DNA of 64,000 nucleotides from UBA1181 sp045617845 (GCA_045617845.1 JAZLJL010000084.1:1-64000), one strand, 5' to 3'; numbered from the stretch's first letter, positions 1 to 8,158 are shown. The notes: a model not told the origin generated them from the letters alone. Translations and numbers: made by a program.

Positions 1-424
1 CACCATACTAAGGGCCAACCATATGCTGGTAAGCATTGAGAATGGCACATGCTTCACGCATCTATAAGAATGAACCCCTCATCCATCACTCGGACAGAGG
101 GATACAATACCGCTCGGACGCTTACCAAAAACGTTTGGCGAGGTATGGAGTGACGACCAGCATGACTGAAAGCTACGATCCCTACGCGAATGCTGTGGCG
201 GAACGAGTGAACGGCATACTCAAGCAGGAGTTCCTTGGGAGGACATAAACCTCCCCTTGGATGGAATGAAACTTGTCATAAGGGATGTGGTCAACATCTA
301 CAATAATGTCAGGTCTCATTATTCCTGCGGATATAAGACTCCATGTCAGACGCACTCTCAGAGGATGGAAAGGGTGAAAACTTACAAAAAAAAGAAGATC
401 ATTGCAGGACTAGTTCTGCAATGA
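1..424 (+). pseudogene. IS3-family transposase (OrfB) remnant, frameshifted, cut by window edge
   Basis: This is the C-terminal end of a DDE transposase of the IS3/IS150 type. The frame at 36-248 carries the HHSDRGIQY motif (second catalytic Asp) and the AERVNGILKQE motif (catalytic Glu). That frame stops at 246-248, but the homologous continuation (INLPLDGMKLVIRDVV..., then NNVRSHY) resumes in the -1 frame from about 242 and runs to a stop at 422-424. At the left, GQPYAGK-like residues lie in yet another frame, so at least two frameshifts are present. The frame opens with TTG at 36 and has a stop just upstream, so it is not an intact start. The element is almost certainly dead. The N-terminal part lies outside the window. 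Confidence 0.8.
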
Positions 425-430
425 TCTTCT
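393..430. terminator. 15-bp hairpin overlapping the transposase 3' end
   Basis: Stem 393-407 pairs perfectly with 416-430 around an 8-nt loop. There is no T-run on the plus side, but an A-tract precedes the stem, so it would read best as a terminator for transcription entering on the minus strand. It may insulate the element from outside reading. Confidence 0.5.
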
Positions 431-479
431 AAAAAGTAATAACTTTGTCCTATGATAAACTAAGTCTAAAACTGTAACG

Positions 480-498
480 GTTATTTAGGACTAGTCAT
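480..498. repeat. Possible right terminal inverted repeat of the IS remnant
   Basis: Read on the minus strand this begins TGACTAGTCC, with the TG...CA ends expected of IS3-family elements, and lies 55-75 bp beyond the transposase stop. The left end is outside the window, so the match cannot be checked here. Confidence 0.35.
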
Positions 499-587
499 CC
501 TATAAAGGTATGATTTTTATATCAAACTGACAATCAGTATTTTAATATAATTTTATTTAGTTTTGGATTAAATTTAAACAATTTTTC

Positions 588-1337
588 ATGAAACATCTGG
601 TTTATATAATATTCGCATTTGTATTGTGGGGATGTTCTTCTTCCCATGAAATGCAAACTCAAAGCATAGCCAAGTACGTGGATATGGAAGAGGCAAAAAA
701 CGAAACACTGATTAGTGTGCGTGGCAAGATAGATTATAGTGGAGAAGTTAGATTTTTGCGTTATGAGAATGAAGATTTCAAACTCTTCTCCTACTCGTAT
801 TACGCCAAAGACGAGGAGATCTCATGTTATTATAATTACAGTAAAACCTGTGAGACGAATGATAGTGATATATCGGGAAGGTTTTGGAGTATAGCATCGG
901 AATTTCAAAAAAATGAGGTGTTGAAACCATATCTTTCACGTATATCTGAGGATTTCATGGAAGTCTCAAATGAAAGGAAAATCTTAATGCTGGACTCTTT
1001 TATACATGTCCATAAAAAAAGTGTAGACGATGAATTTCTAAACAAAAAGGAGGGCAAAAAACTCAATGCCATTTTCCATGACAAAACAAATGGGTTCGAT
1101 TTCATCGGAAAGAAAGTCGGGTATATTGGATCAGTTGGGAACCCCGGTGAAAAAGGATATTATTTGTATAGGAAGACGAAAAAAACAGTTTCATCTGATT
1201 TCCTTTATAATGCCACATTGCTTCTCTTCGATGAACAGCAAAAAATAGAATCGGGTGGTTACGATGCCGCAATAGTGTATAGGAGAAGAGAAAATATCCC
1301 TATCGAAGATGTCATAAAAAGATTGACGCATGATTAG
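588..1337 (+). CDS. Secreted lipoprotein, possible orphan immunity protein
   Basis: A 249-residue protein with a signal peptide and a lipobox ending LWGC at about residues 13-16, so it should be lipid-anchored in the envelope. No family was recognised. Its last 90 residues resemble the C-terminal half of the protein at 2806-3240: both have a FDF-x-GKKV block and then a QK(I/L)ESGGYDA(A/V)I block, followed by an I..(E/D)(V/I)(I/L)KR(I/L) tail. Because the 2806 gene sits directly behind an RHS toxin tip, this gene is a candidate immunity protein left without its toxin. It lies between an IS remnant and an RHS remnant, a typical place for orphan immunity genes. Function is inference; the gene itself is well supported. 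Confidence 0.7.
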   Translation: MKHLVYIIFAFVLWGCSSSHEMQTQSIAKYVDMEEAKNETLISVRGKIDYSGEVRFLRYENEDFKLFSYSYYAKDEEISCYYNYSKTCETNDSDISGRFWSIASEFQKNEVLKPYLSRISEDFMEVSNERKILMLDSFIHVHKKSVDDEFLNKKEGKKLNAIFHDKTNGFDFIGKKVGYIGSVGNPGEKGYYLYRKTKKTVSSDFLYNATLLLFDEQQKIESGGYDAAIVYRRRENIPIEDVIKRLTHD

Positions 1338-1543
1338 TCTCGATAGTATCTTTCTGGAGATGATATTCGCAGGCTTGGTTCCTGCGTGTCATTTCCTCCA
1401 ACAGCGGAGGTTTGTTATATGTTGATGGATTTTCCATATCAGGAATAGAGAGAAGTGGGTGTGTAACTTCTTTTCTTAAATTTTCTTAAAATCTGTCAAA
1501 TTAAGAATAAATTCATGACAGTTCGGTAAATTTTGACATCATA

Positions 1544-1609
1544 AAATCCACTATCTTTACGACGGTAACGGTTTGGCGGCCATCGTAAAGACGTGGCATG
1601 CCGCGTCTC
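1544..1609 (+). repeat. RHS-core direct repeat, copy 1
   Basis: This 66-bp block matches 3444-3509 with four mismatches, offset exactly 1,900 bp. In one frame it reads IHYLY-GNGLAAIVK, the conserved strand just before the end of a bacterial RHS/YD-repeat core. It is not joined in frame to the RHS tip that follows, so it is a scar rather than a working gene part. Confidence 0.75.
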
Positions 1610-2800
1610 AACACAGCGGTGATGGACGTCGCTACCTGCAATGTGGAGAAATTCGCCTACAAGCCATGGGGCATGCGCCGCAACCCGGCGAACTGGAGCG
1701 AGAACGTGGTGAATGATTATCCCGCTCGCTTCTCCCGCGGTTACTGCATGCACGAGCATTTGCCCAATTTGGGTCTCATCAACATGGGCGGCCGCGTCTA
1801 CAACGCCCGCACCAACCAGTTCATCAGCCCCGACCCTTACCGCCAGGCACCCGACTCATGGCTGAACTGCAACCGCTTCGGCTACTGCATGGGGAACCCC
1901 GTGATGTACACGGACCCGAATGGGGAAATAGCATGGTTTGTTCCTGTGATAATAGGTGCTGCAATGGGTGCTTATTCAGGAGGTGTAATCGCCAATGATG
2001 GACAGAAAAATCCATTTGATTGGGATTATGGTTCTGGTCAAACTTGGGGATATATGTTTGGCGGAGCGATAGCTGGTGGAGTCAGCGGATTCCTTGGAGG
2101 TGCGGTTTCGGCTTCCGGCATACCATTCGCCAACACATGCGGTATCGTTGCCTCTTCTTTCATCAATTCCGTACTGACAAGTATTTATACGGGGGGACAG
2201 ACTCCTGTTTCTGTGAATTTCGGATTCGGATCGTACGATTTCACTAACAACGCATTCGGATTCCTCGGGAAGAAGGGAAATTCGGCTTTGGAGAATGTTG
2301 GATATGTTCTTGGGACGATGGCGAATGTGAGTGATGCGTTTGCATTTGTTAAAGGAGGAGGAGAAAAAATTAATGTGAATTCCGCATGTACTAAAGGAGA
2401 TCATGAGTGGTGGGGACATAGTTCTATAACAAGGGAAAATGGGGAGTCATTAATTTCTGTAGGACCCAACAGCGCAGTCGAAAAAAGTTTATATCTTTCA
2501 GAAACATGGAGGAATTCAATAAAAGGAGCAAATGTAAAATGGTCAACATATTTTAAAGATAAAGGAACTTGGACTATTAAACTTAATAATGTCAGTACAA
2601 CTGCATTGAGTAAATATGGACATGATATTTCCCGATGGGATTTGTTGTTAAATAGTTTTGTGGGGCATACTACAAGAGCTTTATGGTCCGCAGGAATACC
2701 AACAATTTATGCATTCCATCCTCATATGTTAAATTTACAATTGCTCGTCAGAGAAATAGGAATTAATGCTAGTCCATATTTGTACCAATTAGAAGAATAG
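1598..2800 (+). pseudogene. RHS-repeat protein C-terminal tip, truncated at the N terminus
   Basis: The 400-codon frame begins inside an RHS core. Residues 20-30 carry FAYKPWGMRRNP, residues 58-75 carry GLINMGGRVYNARTN, and residues 92-110 carry the NPVMYTDPNGE signature that ends RHS-associated core domains. A glycine/alanine-rich, membrane-like stretch follows (about 112-190), then a variable tip of about 150 residues from GGGEKINV onward, with GHSSI, GHTTRALW and FHPHMLNLQLL motifs. The tip is the presumptive toxin; I do not recognise its fold. A full RHS protein needs many hundreds of upstream residues, and these are missing, replaced by an out-of-frame core scrap at 1544-1609. The ATG at 1598 is therefore unlikely to be a native start. 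The stop is 5 bp from the next gene, which fits a toxin-immunity pair. It could be a silent tip awaiting recombination with an RHS core elsewhere. Confidence 0.75.
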
Positions 2801-2805
2801 AGCGT

Positions 2806-3240
2806 ATGAAATTTATTTTATTAATATTTACATTTTTCCCATTGATTGAAATATCAGCGGAAATTCAAAATTACAATGAAATGCCATCGAACATAATGGA
2901 TCAAATGGATAAAATGGGAGTCGATGATTCGTCCGCTTTAAATGCCTATGAGAGTGCATACCTCAATGCTTTTTTCAAAGGTAATCCAAGCACTTTTGAT
3001 TTTTCGGGGAAAAAAGTCCATTTCCTTCTTAATGGCAAATGCGATAAGAAAACGTTTTTTGACAAGGAAAAGGAAAGAATTGAAAGAAAAGACTCCCCAA
3101 CTTCTTGTCAATTATATGTATTTAATGAAGCTCAAAAACTTGAATCTGGAGGCTACGATGCGGTAATTATATTGTGGAGTAAATTCATTTTATCTGAGCA
3201 AGAAATTTTAAAAAGGATAAAAAGAGGAGAAAGCAAATAA
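2806..3240 (+). CDS. Small exported protein, putative immunity partner of the RHS tip
   Basis: A 144-residue protein with an N-terminal signal sequence (MKFILLIFTFFPLIEISAE) and no lipobox cysteine, so it is probably periplasmic. It starts 5 bp after the RHS tip stop, the usual position for an immunity gene. The C-terminal half is related to the lipoprotein at 588-1337 (FDF-GKKV and QKLESGGYDA blocks). There is no recognised domain. The putative immunity role rests on position and on the paralogy; the toxin target is unknown. Confidence 0.65.
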   Translation: MKFILLIFTFFPLIEISAEIQNYNEMPSNIMDQMDKMGVDDSSALNAYESAYLNAFFKGNPSTFDFSGKKVHFLLNGKCDKKTFFDKEKERIERKDSPTSCQLYVFNEAQKLESGGYDAVIILWSKFILSEQEILKRIKRGESK

Positions 3241-3269
3241 TAATTTTGAGTTACCTTGATTCCTCAAGA

Positions 3270-3303
3270 AAGCGAGCTCACAATAAAGTGCGCTCGCTTT
3301 CCC
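3270..3303 (+). terminator. Terminator after the RHS-tip/immunity pair
   Basis: A 12-bp stem (3270-3281 with 3288-3299, one mismatch) with a 6-nt loop, GC-rich at the core, followed by TTT CCC ATATTTTT. It sits 30 bp after the immunity gene stop. Confidence 0.6.
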
Positions 3304-3420
3304 ATATTTTTGTCTATGTAAGATATCCGGAGGTTGTCCACTGGGAAAACAATCGTCAGTATGTATCTGAAAGGGTTGTTTGTTGTTTTCTTTTATAAAG
3401 ACCTCCTTCGAAAATGTGCT

Positions 3421-3514
3421 CCACACCAATGGAACCAACCGTGAAATCCACTATCTTTACGGCGGTAACGGCTTGGCGGCCATCGTAAAGGCGTGGCATG
3501 CCGCATCTCTTCTA
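3421..3514 (+). pseudogene. RHS-core scrap, copy 2 of the direct repeat
   Basis: Reads TNGTNREIHYLYGGNGLAA and then IVKAWHAASL before a stop; no flanking RHS sequence is present in frame. Positions 3444-3509 are the second copy of the 66-bp repeat at 1544-1609. Together the copies bound the tip plus immunity gene. Confidence 0.7.
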
Positions 3515-4054
3515 CCTTAGCCTAAAAGTGATAGGAATAGAAACACCGGTGCTGACTTTGTTTCCATAGATACTTTCCGCAGGTTGCCACTTTCCCATTT
3601 TTCCAACCACACGAAGCGCCTCTTGATCCAAACTCGGATCAACCGACCTGATAACTCGAGGATTCTGAATTGTTCCTGTATCATCCACATCGAATTGTAC
3701 GATAACTTTTCCTTGAATATTATTATCTATAGCAACTTCCGGATATACAAGGTTCTTCCTCAAAAAATTCCTCAACGAATCTTGTCCGCCAATGTATTGG
3801 GCTTCCCTTTCTATGGCAGGCATATCCTCCACAACACGGTCCCTTTCATCGGACCGACCATTGTCGCGGGTGACTTCTTCGGACGACCGAAGAAAATTTT
3901 TCACAACAGGATCCTCCCAACCATCGTCTTGAGGAGTCTCATATGACCAATGATAGAGGTAGTCATAACCATTTGCGTCAACGCATAACACGTTCGGTGT
4001 CTGCATTAACATGCACGCTATTAGGATTTCACATTTTCGGTTGCCTTGGCGCAT
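3512..4054 (-). CDS. TonB C-terminal-domain protein, short paralogue
   Basis: 180 residues. The last ~95 residues form a TonB energy-transducer C-terminal domain: QYIGGQDSLRNFL, then YPEVAIDNNIQGKVIVQF, DxTGTIQNP, SVDPSLDQEALRVV and GKWQPA...PITFRLR. The N terminus (MRQGNRKCEIL) matches the head of the larger paralogue at 4428-5345, but the zinc-ribbon segment and transmembrane stretch that follow there are missing. Without a clear TonB-type N-terminal anchor it is either a decayed copy or a protein with a different anchor: residues 8-25 (CEILIACMLMQTPNVLCV) are moderately hydrophobic and could act as an export signal. The two genes lie head to tail, separated by a palindrome array. Confidence 0.75.
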   Translation of the reverse strand: MRQGNRKCEILIACMLMQTPNVLCVDANGYDYLYHWSYETPQDDGWEDPVVKNFLRSSEEVTRDNGRSDERDRVVEDMPAIEREAQYIGGQDSLRNFLRKNLVYPEVAIDNNIQGKVIVQFDVDDTGTIQNPRVIRSVDPSLDQEALRVVGKMGKWQPAESIYGNKVSTGVSIPITFRLR

Positions 4055-4075
4055 GTCATTTTCATTTTATCTATA

Positions 4076-4419
4076 GAGACGCACGGCTGTGCGTCTTTAC
4101 CTATTATTGGTTGCACGGCTTTTTACGTTGAGACGCACGGCCGTGCGTCTTTACCTATTACTGGTCGCACGGCTTTTTACGTTGAGACGCACGGCTGTGC
4201 GTCTTTACCTATTATTGGTTGCACGGCTTTTTACGTTGAGACGCACGGCCGTGCGGCTTTACCTTTTACTGGTTGCACGTCTTTTACGTTGAGACGCACG
4301 GCTGTGCGTCTTTACCTATTACAGGTCGCGCGGCTTTTACGTTGAGACGCACGGCTGTGCGGCTTTACCTATTACTGGTCGCGCGGCTTTTACGTTGAGA
4401 CGCACGGCCGTGCGTCTTT
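4076..4419. repeat. Tandem array: seven palindromes at 53-54-bp spacing
   Basis: Units begin at 4076, 4130, 4184, 4238, 4291, 4344 and 4397. Each starts with a near-perfect palindrome of the form GACGCACGGCYGTGCGTC and continues with a conserved TTTACCTATTAyTGGTyGC-ACGGC-TTTTACGTT linker, which itself contains a half-site. The first three intervals are 54 bp and the last three 53 bp (one T lost). Every frame is open through it, giving spurious ORFs. It fills the gap between the two TonB genes. Confidence 0.9.
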
Positions 4420-4427
4420 GCATATAA

Positions 4428-5345
4428 TCACAATATGGTTTGATCGGAAGAGGGACCGTCTGACGTATCGACGGGCTGTTCCATCTTCGTAGAATCGTCT
4501 TTTAATTTAAAAGTAATAGGTAATGTGAAATAAGATCGAACCGGTTCATTACGATATTCACCAGGTTGCCACTTCCCCATAGAACGGACTACCCGGAGCG
4601 CTTCCTCGTCCAAAACAGGATGAGCTGACCTAATGATTTGAGGATTCAGAACTGCTCCTGTCTCATCCACAACGAATTTCACCAAAACTGTGCCTTGAAT
4701 CTTCTCATCCAAAGCGGCTTGGGGATATTTTAGATTCTCTTTGAGATATTCTTTCAACGCCTCATTGCCACCAATAAATTGAGCCTTCTTTTCAACAATC
4801 ATACCCATTATCTCATCATCATCCCCGCGTTTAGTTGCCATACTATCTTTCGATTCCGTTGGCTGTTCGGGAGGCGATACAAACCCCACCACCAAACCAT
4901 CTACATCATAATCAGAAGGGGGATCAGGTTCAGGAGATTGATCACCATAGTAGTATTCCTGCCACTCCTCGAGGGTTCTACAGTCTCCCGTACATGGCTC
5001 AGTAGATTTAGAAGCGTTGGAATCAAAAGGGGCCTCCACCGGTTCGCCTTCTCCTACTCCATTCGTGGGAACGTTAATGTTTGTCGGCGTGTCACTACCG
5101 CACGAAGCCAGCGACATCACCGATACCAACCCCGCGATTTTCACCGCGCCGCCCGCCTTCCTGCAGGCGCTGAGCTCGCGCTCCAAATAACGCACCTCCG
5201 ACTCGCAGGCGGGACATGTGCCTTGGCAATCACCCTTGTAGGTGCAGACCCGCGGCTCGTAAGGGATGCCGTTCGCATCGGCTATTTGCTTGCGCACGGC
5301 CTTCAGGATTTCACATTTTCGTTTGCCTTTGCTCATATTATTCAT
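4428..5345 (-). CDS. TonB-family protein with cytoplasmic zinc-ribbon head
   Basis: 305 residues. Order of parts: a basic head (KGKRKCEILKAVRKQIADAN), a four-cysteine ribbon (CTYKGDCQGTCPACESE, about residues 34-50), a short basic helix, a hydrophobic stretch near 70-82 (VKIAGLVSVMSLASCG), a long acidic/proline-rich periplasmic linker, and a TonB C-terminal domain from about 190 (AQFIGGNEALKEYL ... GKWQPGEYRNEPV ... LPITFKLKDD). This architecture is common in Bacteroidales TonB paralogues. The C-terminal domain would contact TonB-dependent receptors; the ribbon would face the cytoplasm and its role is unknown. ATG at 5345 or 5336 are both possible starts. No exbB/exbD or receptor genes are nearby, so it probably works with subunits encoded elsewhere. 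Confidence 0.85.
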   Translation of the reverse strand: MNNMSKGKRKCEILKAVRKQIADANGIPYEPRVCTYKGDCQGTCPACESEVRYLERELSACRKAGGAVKIAGLVSVMSLASCGSDTPTNINVPTNGVGEGEPVEAPFDSNASKSTEPCTGDCRTLEEWQEYYYGDQSPEPDPPSDYDVDGLVVGFVSPPEQPTESKDSMATKRGDDDEIMGMIVEKKAQFIGGNEALKEYLKENLKYPQAALDEKIQGTVLVKFVVDETGAVLNPQIIRSAHPVLDEEALRVVRSMGKWQPGEYRNEPVRSYFTLPITFKLKDDSTKMEQPVDTSDGPSSDQTIL

Positions 5346-5368
5346 TTTTTCGCACGTTTTTTTATATC

Positions 5369-5394
5369 GTAGAGACGCACGTCCGTGCGTCTAC
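5369..5394. repeat. Single-copy palindrome of the GACGCACG family
   Basis: AGACGCACG (5373-5381) and CGTGCGTCT (5384-5392) form a 9-bp stem with a two-base centre (TC), flanked by GTA...AC. Same family as the arrays at 4076 and 7994. It lies between the divergent TonB and lyase genes. Confidence 0.8.
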
Positions 5395-5510
5395 CAAATT
5401 TACAAAAAAAACAAATACCATTTACCTGAAAACGTTATATTCAACCAAATTTGACACAAAATTCATATACATTAGCGTTTTTCCATATCCCCCTATATCA
5501 TATTATTACC

Positions 5511-5519
5511 TATATTTGC
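5511..5519 (+). promoter_or_regulatory. Bacteroidota -7 box for the lyase gene
   Basis: TATATTTGC fits the TAnnTTTG -7 consensus and lies 30 bp before the chosen ATG. No clear -33 TTTG is visible, so strength is uncertain. Confidence 0.5.
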
Positions 5520-5548
5520 GACATCTGATTAATATTACACTTATTGAA

Positions 5549-7990
5549 ATGAAAAACACACTGTCACTATTACTCTTAGGAATCACATTAGGCACCGCCA
5601 GCCTTGACGCATCGGCGGACGCCTCAAGAGGTCTTTGGGCTTGCCAGTCTGTAAAAAACAGCAACGTCTTCGTCAGTTGGCGAATGAGAAATACGGACGC
5701 ACCCAAGAGCACCACTTATAAGTTATATGCCGACGGCAACCTCGTGGAGACCACAACGGACAAGACCAACGTGTCGCTCGACCTCAAATACGCGAACGCC
5801 ACCTTCTCGCTCGAAGTGCTCAACAAGCAAGGCGAAGTCATCGACTCGCAAGAGGGAGTCAAATGCGACCACGACTTCTTCCACCACATCAAGTTGAACC
5901 GCCCGCAGAATTACTGGATGAACAACACATCCATCACCTACTCCCCTAACGACTGCTCCGCCTACGATATGGACGGAGACGGCGAACAGGAGATCATCGT
6001 GAAGTGGGAACCTTCCAACGCGGGAGAGAAAACGACTCCTACCGGACCCCAAATCTTGGACTGCTACAAACTGGACGGCACCCAACTCTGGAGAATAGAT
6101 TTCGGTCCTAACGTTTTGGCCGGCTGCCGTTTCACCTTCCTCTGCTACGACTTCGACGGTGACGGCTACGGAGAAGTAATAGCCAAGACCGCCCAAGGCA
6201 GCAAAGACGCAACAGGCAACTACCTTTCGAAAGGAGTCGCTCAAGGCGCCAACCACCAAGCCTCTTCCGTAAATGCGTCAGGCGTCATCACCGACGGAGG
6301 AAAGGAATGGATCACATGCTTCGACGGACGAACCGGGAAAGAACTCGCGACTATCGACTACTGGCCGTACTTCAACATCCAAAGAGAATGGGCTGACCCA
6401 CGTGAAGGGAAAACAGACACCAACACTTACGGACACCGAGGCAATTGGTTCAAGGCATGCGTCGCATTCCTCGACGTGGACGGTAAGGCGAAACCTTGTG
6501 CCGTAACCAATAGAGGTATCTACGCCTACTCCTACGCTGCCGCCTACACATGGAACGGACAGGAACTCAGACAATTATGGAAACACACTTCCGACCAAAT
6601 GGATCAAGGCATCTACGGCGAAGGCGCACATAGCATCACCTGCGGTGACGTCGATGACGACGGATTCGATGAAATCATCGTGGGCGCCGCCGCTCTCGAC
6701 CACAACGGACAACTGCTTTGGAGGACGGGACTAGGACACGGCGACGCGACGCACCTTGGCGACTTCGACCCTAACAATCCCGGACTCGAGTATTTCATGA
6801 TCACCGAAGGGAACGACCGCTACAACAGCGCATTAATCGACGCCAGAACGGGTAGAATCATTCGAGGGAAACATATCTCGAACGATGATACGAGCCGCGG
6901 AATCATCCTCGACTGCGACAGCCAATACGACGGGGCGGAATCCATGATCTGGTGTTATGGCAAACTCTTTGACATCAACGGGAGAGACATAGCAGACTGG
7001 CATACGGGATCGACCAAAAACAGCTCCATCAACTTCGCCATCTACTGGGACGGAGACCTCCTGCAGGAATATCATGACCGCTCCCACATAGACAAATGGA
7101 ACACCGGCACCAAGACTTGGGACCGCGTAATCGACGTATGGCAATATGGCTACGGAGCCAACAACAATAACAGCACAAAATATAACCCATGCCTTCAGGC
7201 CGACCTCTACGGCGACTGGCGTGAAGAAGCAGTCTATTGGGCGGAAAACAACGGCAACTGTTATCTGACAATCTTTACAACCACAATGTCAAGCGACTAT
7301 AAACTGCCTTGGCTGCGCGACGACCACACCTACGATATGGCGGTGGCTTGGCAAAACTGCGGTTACAACCAACCGCCTCACATCGGCTACGATCCTTTCA
7401 CCTACTTCAAGAACCTCGACAACCTCAAAGAGAGCGCATCCCTCACCAAACATGGAGAGGGATCCAGCTCACAGAAAATCGAACAAGGCGACTCCATCGT
7501 AGAGTTCTTCTACACGATAAGCGACGCCTATACGGTCGAAGTGACGGGACTTCCGAACGGAATCACCTACTCCACGGAGAATGACAATATCCGCTTCTCG
7601 GGTATCGGAGACGACGAACCAGGAGAGTATAACTACACCATCACCGCCAAAGGAGAAGGCGGAGACGCCGTTAAAAACGGGACTTTCACCATCCTTGAAA
7701 GAGACGAAACAGGTCTCTGCGAAACAATGGCACAAAATGGAGAAATAGAGATTATCCCTAACCCGATGAATGAGACGGCTGAAGTAACGTTCTACGCTCA
7801 AACTAAGGGAAACATTTTGTGGAACATAACCGATATGTTGGGCGTCGTCCAACAAAAAGGATCCGTGAAGGCAGATAATTCGACGGTGAGATTCTCCATC
7901 AACAGAGAGACGCTGAAAGACGGAATCTATGTAGTAACCCTCAAGGTCGGAAACGAAAATTATTATACGATTCTTATTATAAATAATTAA
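5549..7990 (+). CDS. Rhamnogalacturonan lyase (polysaccharide lyase family 11), T9SS-secreted
   Basis: 813 residues from the ATG at 5549. The frame is open further upstream to 5216, but that region runs antisense to the TonB gene and through a repeat; the 5549 start gives a clean signal peptide (MKNTLSLLLLGITLGTASL). The N-terminal beta domain (RGLWACQSVKNSNVFVSW) and an eight-bladed propeller with calcium-type loops (YDMDGDGEQEII, YDFDGDGYGEVI, GDVDDDGFDEII) match PL11 enzymes, which cleave the Rha-GalA backbone of pectin rhamnogalacturonan I. The last ~80 residues (IIPNPMNETAEVTFY ... DGIYVVTLKVGNE) form a T9SS type A sorting domain, so the enzyme should reach the surface or medium. No SusC/SusD pair or other pectin genes surround it, so it is not part of a classic utilisation locus here. 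Confidence 0.9.
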   Translation: MKNTLSLLLLGITLGTASLDASADASRGLWACQSVKNSNVFVSWRMRNTDAPKSTTYKLYADGNLVETTTDKTNVSLDLKYANATFSLEVLNKQGEVIDSQEGVKCDHDFFHHIKLNRPQNYWMNNTSITYSPNDCSAYDMDGDGEQEIIVKWEPSNAGEKTTPTGPQILDCYKLDGTQLWRIDFGPNVLAGCRFTFLCYDFDGDGYGEVIAKTAQGSKDATGNYLSKGVAQGANHQASSVNASGVITDGGKEWITCFDGRTGKELATIDYWPYFNIQREWADPREGKTDTNTYGHRGNWFKACVAFLDVDGKAKPCAVTNRGIYAYSYAAAYTWNGQELRQLWKHTSDQMDQGIYGEGAHSITCGDVDDDGFDEIIVGAAALDHNGQLLWRTGLGHGDATHLGDFDPNNPGLEYFMITEGNDRYNSALIDARTGRIIRGKHISNDDTSRGIILDCDSQYDGAESMIWCYGKLFDINGRDIADWHTGSTKNSSINFAIYWDGDLLQEYHDRSHIDKWNTGTKTWDRVIDVWQYGYGANNNNSTKYNPCLQADLYGDWREEAVYWAENNGNCYLTIFTTTMSSDYKLPWLRDDHTYDMAVAWQNCGYNQPPHIGYDPFTYFKNLDNLKESASLTKHGEGSSSQKIEQGDSIVEFFYTISDAYTVEVTGLPNGITYSTENDNIRFSGIGDDEPGEYNYTITAKGEGGDAVKNGTFTILERDETGLCETMAQNGEIEIIPNPMNETAEVTFYAQTKGNILWNITDMLGVVQQKGSVKADNSTVRFSINRETLKDGIYVVTLKVGNENYYTILIINN

Positions 7991-7993
7991 ATC

Positions 7994-8147
7994 GTTGAGA
8001 CGCACGGCCATGTTGAGACGCACGGCCATGTTGAGACGCACGGCCATGTTGAGACGCACGGCCATGTTGAGACGCACGGCCATGTTGAGACGCACGGCCA
8101 TGTTGAGACGCACGGCCGTGTTGAGACGCACGGCCGTGCGTCTCAAC
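7994..8147. repeat. Eight tandem 18-bp half-palindromes ending in one full palindrome
   Basis: Units of GTTGAGACGCACGGCCAT start at 7994, 8012, 8030, 8048, 8066 and 8084; the last two (8102, 8120) end CGT instead of CAT. The final unit continues into GCGTCTCAAC, so 8120-8147 is a perfect 28-bp palindrome. The array starts 4 bp after the lyase stop and ends 12 bp before the convergent gene stop, so it may act as a two-way terminator. Confidence 0.9.
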
Positions 8148-8158
8148 AACGAAAATAA

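Noticed and set aside
4046..4345. Open reading frames of 60-100 codons inside the palindrome array
   Set aside because: They exist in several frames at once because the repeat has no stops, and they translate to monotonous repeats with no start signal.
4076..4419. CRISPR-like array with ~53-bp period
   Set aside because: The intervals between palindromes are themselves near-identical rather than unique spacers, and no cas gene is near.
5216..5548. Upstream extension of the lyase frame
   Set aside because: It runs antisense to a TonB gene and through a repeat; the ATG at 5549 gives a clean signal peptide and a -7 box.
7469..8149. Minus-strand frame of about 226 codons
   Set aside because: It is antisense to the lyase C terminus and is prolonged by the stop-free 18-bp array.
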